Shown here piece after piece: positions 1 to 7,700 of a stretch of DNA of 10,524 nt. The DNA is from CAZYQW01 sp964649825. Its GTDB lineage: Bacteria; Planctomycetota; B15-G4; JADJEK01. A program made the translations under genes and the position numbers. Numbering within the stretch: the first letter of the stretch is position 1; every line of letters starts with the position of its first letter. The stretch spans positions 1 to 10,524 of the forward strand of contig CAZYQW010000034.1 of the NCBI GenBank assembly GCA_964649825.1. The letters are read 5' to 3'. Under the pieces are notes generated by a model. It made no database searches. It saw nothing but the letters and a program-made list of their open reading frames with translations, and was not told where the DNA came from.

Positions 1-21
1 GGATTATCCGGAGGTCATCGT

Positions 22-138
22 CGTCGCTGGCAAGGCGCGACGACGACCGCGTATTCGAGATACGTCGAGGAGGAGCAACGCAGCAAGCGATGACGAGGGC
101 CCCGGAGAAACGTCAACAACTCTGAATCACACCACTAG
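22..138 (+). repeat. Diverged intergenic repeat, copy A
   Basis: Positions 22-84 align without gaps to 178-240 with about 50 of 63 bases identical. Similarity resumes at the shared string AACTCTG (118-124 here, 271-277 in copy B) after a 3-base length difference. The core carries the near-palindrome GTATTCGAGATAC (51-63). The right end is CACACCACTAG (128-138). An element at the far end of the window has a similar hairpin, spacing and CTAG end in the opposite orientation. The pattern fits a REP-like or miniature mobile family; that classification is inference. Confidence 0.5.
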
Positions 139-177
139 ACGTCGCGCGACGACACCGTCTTGGGCAAGACGTCTCTC

Positions 178-277
178 CGTTCCTGGCCAGTTGCGACGAC
201 GACCGCGGACTCGAGACGCGCCGAAGGGGGGCAACGCAGCCGGGGGCGGCGAGGCCGTACAAGCCGGATGAACTCTG
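178..277 (+). repeat. Diverged intergenic repeat, copy B
   Basis: This is the second direct copy, offset 156 bases from copy A. The best conserved blocks are GCGACGACGACCGCG (193-207), GCAACGCAGC (231-240) and AACTCTG (271-277). The hairpin core of copy A is degraded here to GACTCGAGACGC, and there is no CTAG at the expected right end, so this looks like an older or decayed copy. Confidence 0.5.
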
Positions 278-343
278 GCGCGCGCTGCGGCCGGACTCCG
301 CCGCGGACGATCAAATTTTCTTGGCGACCTCCCAACCCACCTT

Positions 344-361
344 CTCCTAAACGTATAGGAG
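344..361. promoter_or_regulatory. Short inverted repeat upstream of the TPR gene
   Basis: CTCCTA (344-349) and TAGGAG (356-361) are perfect inverted 6-mers around the 6-base spacer AACGTA, ending 83 bases before the first start codon. It lies in the most AT-rich part of the leader. It could be an operator overlapping a -10 region, a small hairpin, or chance. No regulator is identifiable from the site. Confidence 0.25.
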
Positions 362-444
362 TTCGCGGCGCGGCGGTTCGGGACGGTCGCGCCTGGTCCA
401 ATGCAGCTTGGTGAAGCCTGATCGCAGCACGGGAGCTCCTTCCA

Positions 445-3400
445 ATGCCCTCCTCCCTCGCCCTGCTCCTCCTCGCCGCCTCGATCCTTCGCGACGAGCC
501 GGGCGACCAGTACCAGTTCATCGTCGGCCTGGTCGACAAGAAGATGCACGAGATGGTGGTCGCGGAGGCCGAGTCGTTCCTGAGCAAGTGGCCGCGGCAC
601 GAGAAGGCGCCGCTCGCGCGGTACCGGCTGGCGAACGCGCTGTACGACCTCGATCGGTTCGAAGACGCCGCGCCGCACTTCCGCCGCCTGATGATCGTGA
701 ACGGCTTCGAGCTCGAGGCCGAGTCCGCGTTCCGGCTCGCCGAGTGCGAGCTGCGGCAGGACCGGTTCGACGCCGCCAAGAGCGCCCTCGAACGGGTCCT
801 CGGGACGAAGAAGGAGTACCTCGACCTCCCCGCGCGGTTCCTGCTCGGCGAGACGGCGTTCCGCTCCGCGCAGTACGCCGACGCCAAGACCCGCTACGAG
901 GAGATCTTGGCGAAGGACCCGCGCGGCGTCCACGCCAAGGACGCGCGCTACGGCGTCGCCTGGTGCTCGTTCCGGCTGGGCGCGTTCGACGAGGCGCTCT
1001 CCCGCATCGATGAATTCCTCCGGCTCCACCGCGGCGACCGTCTCGAGGGCGAGCTCGTCTTCCTGCGCGGCGAGTGCATGCTCGAGTCAGGACGGGCGCA
1101 GGATGCGCTGAAGGCGTACCGCGCCGTGACCGACGGGCCGTTCCTCGACGCCGCGCTCCGCGGCACCGGGTTCGCCCTGGCCCATCTCGGGGACTCTCGC
1201 GGCGCGGCGAGCGCGTTCGCGACCTTGATCCAGAAGCTCCCGCAGAGCCGCTTCGCGGCCGAGGCGACGCTCCAGTGCGGCATCCATCAACTGAAGGCGA
1301 AGGACGCGGCCGCTGCGGTGAAGACCCTCTCGTCGGCGACGGCGAACGTGGACGCGCAGCTCCTCTACTGGCGCGCGAGGGCGAAAGCCGAAACCGGCGA
1401 CAAGAACGGCGCCCTCGCCGACCTCGAGCATGCGCTCGGGGCGCAGCCCGAAAACGAGCTGAAGGAGCGGTGCGAGGTCGCGCGCGGCGACCTTCTGTTC
1501 GACCTCGGGCGCACCGACGCCGCGGCCGAGGCGTACGGCAAGTCCGCGAGCGACTACGCGCTGCACGCCGCCGCGGTGGCGAGCCTGAACGAAGGGAAGC
1601 ACGGCGACGCCCGGCGCATGGCCGACGAGCTCCTGAAGAGACACCCGCAGAGCTCGTTCGCTCCGGTCATGAGGCTGGTCCGTGGCGAATGTCTGATGCA
1701 GGGCGAGGAGTACGTCGAGGCCGCGCAGGAGTTCGCGCGGGCCGAAGAGGATACGAGCGACACGGCGACAAGGCTCCGCGCCCGCTCGCGGCGCGCGTGG
1801 TGCGCCTTCCTCGGCGGCGACCACGCCGGCGCGGCGGGCCACTTCGCCAAGGTCGCCGACGCGGGGAAGGGGACGACCGAGCACGAGGACGCGCTCTTCA
1901 TGCTCGGTCGATCCCTCGAGGCGGCGGGCCGCGCCAAGGATGCGGTCCGCGCGCTCGACGCCTACCTCGCCGAGTACGGCGGCGGCATCCATCGGGCGGA
2001 CGCCCTCCTCGGCCTCGCGCGCCTCGACGCGGAGACGAGCACCGCGCGGCTCGAGGAGCTCCTCGCGAAGCACGCCGATCACGAGGCGGTGCCGGAGGCG
2101 CTCTTCCGCCTCGCGGAGCGCCAACAAAAGGAGGGGCGGCGCGACGAGGCCGAGAAGAACTACCGCCGCCTGCTCGAACGGTTCCCGAGCCACGCGGCGG
2201 CCCTTCCTGCCGCGTACGGACTCGCGTGGTGCCTCTACGACGCGGAGCGGTTCGCCGACGCGGCGAACGTGCTCACCCAGATCGCGAGCCGACGAGACGT
2301 CGACCCGGCGATGAGGACCGCGTCGCTCGAGCTGCTGGTCTTCAGCCAGCAGAAGGCGAAGAACGCGCGCGGCGTCGTCGAGGCGTTCGACGCGTTCCGT
2401 CGCGCCGATCCGAACCCCGACAAGCTCCTCGCGGCCGGCCGCGCGGCGGCGGAGACGTTGAAGGAGCTCGGCAACCAGGCCGACGCCGACGCGTTGCTCG
2501 CGACCCTCTCGAACGCCGGAACCGAAGTCGGCGCGGCGGCCCGGATCGAGCGCGCGTGGCTCGCCCTCGAGTCGGGTGACGTCGCGAAGGCGGACCAGCT
2601 CCTGCAATCGGCGATTCGCGGCGACGCGGCGACGCCCGAGGTCGCGGAGGCCGCCTTCTACGTCGCCGAGGCGTGGTTCGAGAAGGGCGAGGACGCCCGC
2701 GCGATCCCGCTCTACGAGCTCGCGGCGCGCACCGGCGGCTCGAAGGTAGCCGACGACGCGCTCTACAAGGCGGGCTTCGCGCGGCTTCGCGCCAACGACC
2801 TCGACGGCGCGGCGCGGAGCTTCGCCCTTCTCACCGAGAACCACGAGAAGAGCCCGCTCGCCGGCGAAGGCCTCTACCTGCACGGTGAAGTCCTCTACCG
2901 ACTCGAGCGCTTCGCGGAGGCCATCGGCCCGCTCGAGAAGCTGCGCCGCACCGTGCCGAACCACGAGACGATGCCGAAGGCGCTGTTCCGGCTCGGGGTC
3001 GCCCACTGCCGCACCGCCAACTTCGCGGAAGGCGAGGATGCACTGACCGATCTCGCACGGCGCTTTCCGAAGTTCGAGAACGCAGCGGAGGCCGAACTCT
3101 GGCGCGGTCGCGCGCTCGTCGCTCGCGACAACGCGCGCGGCGCGCGACAGGCGTTCGACCGTGTGCTCGCGCTCGACCGCGGCGTCCTCGCCGCGCGCGC
3201 CCGCATCGAGCTCGGCCGCCTCTCGTTCGACGAAGGCGACGTCGAGAAGGCGCTGGCCGAGTTCCTGAAGGTCGCGGTGCTGTACGGCACCGAGGCGGAG
3301 GTGACCGAGGGCCTCTACCTCGCCGGCCTCTGCCTCGAGAAGCTCGGCGACCCGAACCGCGCCAAGTCGCAGTACCAGGAGATCGTCCAGAAGTACCCGA

Positions 3401-3456
3401 GCTCCCCGCACGCCGCCGAGGCGCGCGAGCGCCTCGCGGAGCTGAAGGCGCTCTGA
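445..3456 (+). CDS. Large TPR-repeat protein, probably exported
   Basis: This 1003-residue protein is built almost entirely of helical tetratricopeptide-type repeats. Units are visible at about 55-90, 92-120, 128-158, 166-196, 204-230, 237-265, 407-435, 483-512, 550-580, 588-615, 734-760, 770-800, 808-835, 845-875, 882-910, 917-945 and 953-985. Typical cores are ALFRLAERQQKEGRRDEAEK (552-571) and SQYQEIVQKYPSSPHAAEAR (975-994). The last unit resembles the C-terminus of CpoB/YbgF and BamD-like envelope TPR proteins. The N-terminus has a short hydrophobic run (residues 5-13), suggesting an export signal without an obvious cleavage site. The ATG at 445 is favoured by GGGAG at 431-435, nine bases upstream. 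TPR proteins are scaffolds, so a protein-binding role in the periplasm or at the envelope is likely. Position before the ExbB/ExbD-type genes suggests a partner of that complex. It is about four times the length of typical CpoB, so orthology is not claimed. Confidence 0.9.
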   Translation: MPSSLALLLLAASILRDEPGDQYQFIVGLVDKKMHEMVVAEAESFLSKWPRHEKAPLARYRLANALYDLDRFEDAAPHFRRLMIVNGFELEAESAFRLAECELRQDRFDAAKSALERVLGTKKEYLDLPARFLLGETAFRSAQYADAKTRYEEILAKDPRGVHAKDARYGVAWCSFRLGAFDEALSRIDEFLRLHRGDRLEGELVFLRGECMLESGRAQDALKAYRAVTDGPFLDAALRGTGFALAHLGDSRGAASAFATLIQKLPQSRFAAEATLQCGIHQLKAKDAAAAVKTLSSATANVDAQLLYWRARAKAETGDKNGALADLEHALGAQPENELKERCEVARGDLLFDLGRTDAAAEAYGKSASDYALHAAAVASLNEGKHGDARRMADELLKRHPQSSFAPVMRLVRGECLMQGEEYVEAAQEFARAEEDTSDTATRLRARSRRAWCAFLGGDHAGAAGHFAKVADAGKGTTEHEDALFMLGRSLEAAGRAKDAVRALDAYLAEYGGGIHRADALLGLARLDAETSTARLEELLAKHADHEAVPEALFRLAERQQKEGRRDEAEKNYRRLLERFPSHAAALPAAYGLAWCLYDAERFADAANVLTQIASRRDVDPAMRTASLELLVFSQQKAKNARGVVEAFDAFRRADPNPDKLLAAGRAAAETLKELGNQADADALLATLSNAGTEVGAAARIERAWLALESGDVAKADQLLQSAIRGDAATPEVAEAAFYVAEAWFEKGEDARAIPLYELAARTGGSKVADDALYKAGFARLRANDLDGAARSFALLTENHEKSPLAGEGLYLHGEVLYRLERFAEAIGPLEKLRRTVPNHETMPKALFRLGVAHCRTANFAEGEDALTDLARRFPKFENAAEAELWRGRALVARDNARGARQAFDRVLALDRGVLAARARIELGRLSFDEGDVEKALAEFLKVAVLYGTEAEVTEGLYLAGLCLEKLGDPNRAKSQYQEIVQKYPSSPHAAEARERLAELKAL

Positions 3457-3550
3457 CCGATTCCACCGCTCGGGGGGCGGAAGCGGCCACCCGACCTCGA
3501 GACCCCGCGGTCCCGAACGAACGATTTCCGAAGTCCCTCTGGAGGATCCG

Positions 3551-4231
3551 ATGCAACCGGCCCTGCTCGCCCAATCGGCGCCACCAACCGCCACCCTCGA
3601 CTCCCTCTACGACATGGTGATGAACGGCGGCCCGCTCATGTACCCGATCGCGCTCTGCTCGGTGATCGCGCTCGCCTACATCGTCGAGCGATCGATTCGC
3701 CTCCGCGGCGGCCGTCTCGGATCGTCGCGGTTCGATCGCGACCTGATCTCGGCCGTCGAGAGCGGCGGCGCGAGCCAGGGCGCCCGCGTCTGCTCGGACC
3801 AGAAGCACCCACGGGCGCGCATCCTCGAGGCGGGGCTCAAGCGCAATGGAGCCTCCGTGCTCGAGGTGGAGAAGGCGGTCGAGGACGCGGGCGCGCGCGA
3901 GGTACGTCGCCTCTCGGCGAACCTGAAACCGCTCGTCGTGGTGGCCGCGATCGCGCCGCTGCTCGGGCTGCTCGGCACCGTGTGGGGGATGATCCAGGCG
4001 TTCTCGAACATCGCGCTGCGGGACGCGATCGGCAAGCCCGAGCTGCTCGCGGCCGGCATCTCCCAGGCCCTGATCACGACCGCGGCCGGCCTCGCCGTCG
4101 CGATCCCCACGCAGGCCGCGTACTTCTACTTCAAGGCGAAGATCGACCGGTTCGTGCGCAACACCGAGGACCTCTACCTCCAGGTGAGCGACCGGTTGAC
4201 GGCGACGACCGCGAACGCCGTGAACCCGTGA
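3551..4231 (+). CDS. MotA/TolQ/ExbB family proton channel subunit
   Basis: This 226-residue protein has the ExbB/TolQ layout. A short N-terminal segment precedes TM1 (about 28-47). A cytoplasmic domain follows (about 48-124). TM2 (about 126-151) contains APLLGLLGTVWGMIQAF, and TM3 (about 170-194) contains ALITTAAGLAVAIPTQAAY. Both are family signatures (PF01618). In known systems this subunit forms a pentamer around two ExbD/TolR helices and turns inward proton flow into motion of a TonB or TolA partner. GGAGG at 3541-3545, five bases before the ATG, supports the start. The 94-base gap from the TPR gene holds no gene and no obvious terminator, so co-transcription is plausible. The stop codon lies inside a tandem repeat, so the C-terminus may vary in length. 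ExbB, TolQ and an orphan paralogue cannot be told apart from sequence alone. Confidence 0.93.
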   Translation: MQPALLAQSAPPTATLDSLYDMVMNGGPLMYPIALCSVIALAYIVERSIRLRGGRLGSSRFDRDLISAVESGGASQGARVCSDQKHPRARILEAGLKRNGASVLEVEKAVEDAGAREVRRLSANLKPLVVVAAIAPLLGLLGTVWGMIQAFSNIALRDAIGKPELLAAGISQALITTAAGLAVAIPTQAAYFYFKAKIDRFVRNTEDLYLQVSDRLTATTANAVNP

Positions 4232-4261
4232 ACTCCGTGAACCCCGTGAACCCCGTGAACC
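4220..4261 (+). repeat. Tandem 9-base repeat across the ExbB stop codon
   Basis: The array reads GTGAACCC (8 bases, 4220-4227), GTGAACTCC, GTGAACCCC, GTGAACCCC, then partial GTGAACC up to 4261. It fills the end of the ExbB-like gene and most of the gap before the ExbD-like gene. The first unit is one base short, and that puts TGA (4229-4231) in frame. With nine bases in that unit the frame would run as Val-Asn-Pro/Ser repeats to a stop at 4285-4287, past the ExbD start at 4274. The ExbD ribosome binding site GGAG (4263-4266) follows directly. Confidence 0.8.
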
Positions 4262-4273
4262 TGGAGTCCGTTC

Positions 4274-4693
4274 ATGCACATCCGTGACACCGACGACGGC
4301 GATGAGCTCACGCTGAACCTGACGCCGATGATCGACGTCGTGTTCCTTCTCCTCATCTTCTTCATGGTCGCGACGTCGTTCATCGACCCCGAGAAGGAGA
4401 TGGACGTCGACCTGCCGCCCGCGCTGTCGGGCGACGCGTTGGACGAGGCGCCGGACGAGATCACCATCAACATCATGCGCGACGGACGCTACCTGGTCGC
4501 CGGCGCCGAGGTCGACCGCGCCGGGCTCGACGCCACGCTCGAGCGCGCCGCGCGCCGCAACCCCGAGACGCCGGTGACGATCCGAGGCGACCGGCTGGTC
4601 CACTACGAGAAGGTCGTGTCGGTGATGGACGCGTGCGGCGTGGCGGGCCTGACGAACCTCGCGGTCGGCACGACCGACGCGGACGGCGGATAG
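4274..4693 (+). CDS. ExbD/TolR family proton channel subunit
   Basis: This 139-residue protein has a short cytoplasmic N-terminus, one membrane helix (about 19-37), and a periplasmic domain (about 60-130) of the ExbD/TolR type (PF02472). The signature LTPMIDVVFLLLIFFMVAT carries the family's essential membrane aspartate, here Asp21, which shuttles protons in the paired ExbB/TolQ channel. The periplasmic part contains the usual ITINIMRDGRYLV strand and a VSVMDACGVAGLTNLAVGT segment. The start is supported by GGAG at 4263-4266, seven bases upstream. The gene lies 42 bases after the ExbB-like gene and 10 bases before the next one, so this is a tight operon. Length and motifs are normal for the family. 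TolR and ExbD cannot be separated here. Confidence 0.94.
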   Translation: MHIRDTDDGDELTLNLTPMIDVVFLLLIFFMVATSFIDPEKEMDVDLPPALSGDALDEAPDEITINIMRDGRYLVAGAEVDRAGLDATLERAARRNPETPVTIRGDRLVHYEKVVSVMDACGVAGLTNLAVGTTDADGG

Positions 4694-4703
4694 GGAGGCC
4701 CCG

Positions 4704-7700
4704 ATGCGCGGCCAGCTCGGCAAGAACGTCGTGATCGCCGTCGCGCTGCTCGCGACCGGGTTCTTCGCGGCCTACCTGCGCTTTCGCCCCCATCTCGGCA
4801 ACGAGTCGAGCTGGACCGACGGCGAACGGCACTTCGAGAGCGCGCTGGCGGAGAAGGTCCGCTACGCGATCTTCGACGAGCCGGCGCCGCTGGCCCCCGC
4901 CGTCAACACCGGCGGCTCCGAAGTCGGACCGGCCGTCTCTGCCGACGGGCTCTACCTCGTCTTCGTGGCGGGTGAGGAGGGTCTGAACCGCGACCTGTAC
5001 GTGGCCGAGCTGGTCGACGGCGAGCCGAGCACCGCACGTCCCCTCTCGCTCGTGAACTCGCCGAACGACGAGATCGCGCCCTGCTTCGCGGGCGACGTCC
5101 TCTACTTCGCGTCCGACCGCGCGGGCGGCGCGGGGGGCTTCGACCTCTACCGCAGCCGCTGCCGCAACGGCGCGTTCGACCCGCCCGAGCCGCTCCCCGG
5201 CGGCGTCAACACGAAGGACGACGAAGTCGACCCGGCCGTGGCCCCAGGCAGCGACGCCATCGCCTACGCGTCCAACCGCGAGCGCGGCAACCGTCGCGAC
5301 TTCGACCTCTACCTGGCGACCCCCGGGGCGACGTCGGACGACGGCAGGCTCGAGTACGCGATCGAGCCGCTCGCCGCGCTGAACTCCAACTTCGACGACC
5401 GCGAGCCCGCGTTCACGGCCGACGGCGTCACCGTCTTCTTCGCCTCCGACCGCGACGCCGCGGCGGGAGGCTTCGACCTGTTCCGCTCCGTGCGCGACCG
5501 CGGCGCGTTCCTGCCTCCCGAAGCGGTCCCCGGCGTGAACACCGAGTGCTCGGAGCGTACGCCGCGCCCGAGCGCGGACGGCTTCACGCTCTGGTTCGCG
5601 GCCGAAGAGGAACCCGCGACCTTCGACCTCTACCGCGCGCGTTCGCGCGAGCTGTTCCGCGTGCCGGGGCGACCGATCGGGTGGTTCGACCTGCTCGTCC
5701 TCCTCTCGCTGCTGTTGGTGGCGCTGCTCGCGTGGCTCGCGAAGCGATGGGAGACGCTCGACGTCCTCTACAAGTGCTTCCTCGTGGCGCTGCTGCTCCA
5801 CCTCCTCTTGTTGTGGTGGTTCCAGCGCGTGCCGGTCGAGGGCGCCGAGATCGAGCTGCCGCCCGGGCGCGACGCGCTGTTCAAGGTGTCGATCGCGAGC
5901 GCGCGGACCCAGGCGGGAGCGACGCGCGAGCGAGCCGGACGGCTCGACGCCACGCCGAATCGGGCTCGCGCCGAAGGAGCGCCGGATCGCGTCGCGACGG
6001 CGGTCGCCGCGAGCGTGCCGCGCTCCGCACCGAACCCGTCGATCGAGCGCGCGGCCGCGGTGCCCGAGTCGTCGCCGGCGCGGCAACACGACGCGGATTC
6101 GACGCCCGCCCCGCCTCGGCCCCGAAGCGAGCTGCAGGTCGCGTTCGAGGACCGCGGCGAGACCATCGAGCGACGGACCGGCGCCGCGCCGGCGCTCGCG
6201 CTCGCGGCCCCGGCTCGGACGTCGACGGCGCTTCCGGCTCGCGACACGACGGACGCACCCGAGCGCGGCGTCCTCACCGCGCTCTCCACGTCGGCGATCG
6301 GCCGGACCGACCTCTCCCCCGCGCGGCCTACTCTGGCCCGCGCCGAACGGGTCGATACCGGCGGAGAGCTGCCCGCGAAGCAGGGTGCCGTCGCGCCGTC
6401 CCCGGACGCCGCCGACGACGTCGGATCGGTCGCGCTCGAGGACCGCGAGACGTTCGAACCGGTCGCGGCCGGCATCCCCGGCGACGAGGCGCTGGAGCCG
6501 CTGGCGCCGAAGCTCGCGTCCACGCTACCGTCGCGCGACGAAGGGCTCGGCGCGCCGAGCCGCATCGAAGCATTCGCGAACGCCCTCCTCGACGGGGACG
6601 ATCGGTCGCCGGCGTTCGACGCCGCGCCGGCCGCGTCCGAGCTCCCGCGGCTTGCCGGCTCCTCCGGTCCCGACGCGACTCCGACGCGCGAACGCGGCGA
6701 CTTCGCGCCGGCCGCGGACGGCCGGGCCGCTGAACTCCCCGCGGTGGCGTTGAACGACGACGAGGAGGCGCCGGACGAGCGCGGGAGGCCCGATCCCGAC
6801 GACTCCGATCGACAGCCGACCCGGAGCGGCGACCTCCTCGCCGCGCTCACCCCCCGCGCCGCCGGCGACCTCCCGCGGCGCGCCCGCGCGACGGCGACGT
6901 CGCCCACGCGCCTCGCGTTCGACGTCCCCGCGCGCCCGTCGGCCCCGACGTTCGTGCCGAAGGCGCTCGTGCTGGACGAGGTCCGCCGCCCGCCGGAGAC
7001 CGAGGTCGTCTACGAGGCTCCGGCCCGTCTCGAGCACACGCCGTACAAGAACCGTTTCGGCCTCGAGAAGCAGAAGGCGATCGAGTCGCACGGCGGCAGC
7101 CGGGAGACCGAGCAGGCGGTGGCGATGGGCTTGAAGTACCTGAGGAGCCGCCAGAGCGCGGACGGCTACTGGGGGTCGTCGAACGACTACGAAGAGAAGT
7201 ACGGCTACGTCTGCATCGGGAAGTCGGCGCTGTGCCTGCTCGCGTTCCTCGGCGCGGGACATACGCCGGCCTCCGGCACCGAGCACTCGGACGTCGCGCG
7301 GCGCGCCGTCGACTTCCTGCTCCAGGTGCAGGACGACGAGAGCGGGCACTTCGGCTGGACGTCCGCGTACAGCCACGGCATCGCCACGTACGCGCTCGCC
7401 GAGTGCTACGCGATCACCGAGGACGAGACGCTGCGCCGGCCCATCGATCGCGCCGTCGCGCACATCCTCGCCAACCAGAACACGCGGCGCGACCCGCGGC
7501 TCTACGGCGGTTGGGGCTACTTCAACCCGGAGGGGCCCCACTACGACCAGTGGGCGCGGGTGTCGGTCAGCGCGTGGCAGATCATGGCGCTCGAGTCGGC
7601 GCGCCTCGCCGGAGTTCCCGTCCCCGACGAGGCGTTCGAGAACGCGCGCACGTTCCTCGCGAACACGTTCGACGAGGACCAGGGCTACTTCCGTTACAGC

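Larger units (their letters stand above)
1..444. other. Non-coding leader region with repeats
   Basis: No convincing gene is visible in this stretch. Short open frames exist on both strands, but they lack the protein-like composition and third-position GC bias of the genes that follow. It holds two diverged direct copies of a repeat (22-138 and 178-277), a short inverted repeat at 344-361, and the ribosome binding site GGGAG (431-435) of the first gene. The promoter of the four-gene unit should lie between about 280 and 430. I see no clear paired -35/-10; TTGGCG at 321-326 and the AT-richer stretch 345-360 are the best weak candidates, but their spacing is poor. Confidence 0.6.

Noticed and set aside
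1..277. A CRISPR array suggested by repeated GACGACGAC strings
   Set aside because: There are only two diverged long copies 156 bases apart. There are no regular short repeats with unique spacers, and no cas gene is present.
1087..3594. An 835-codon open frame on the minus strand opposite the TPR gene
   Set aside because: It is the mirror of a high-GC gene. Its translation is Arg-, Gly-, Glu- and Leu-rich low complexity without recognisable motifs, while the + strand frame gives clean TPR repeats.
4473..6089. A 538-codon minus-strand open frame opposite the ExbD-like and fusion genes
   Set aside because: The translation is Arg-rich and featureless, and it spans the junction of two convincing genes. 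I treat it as a composition artefact.
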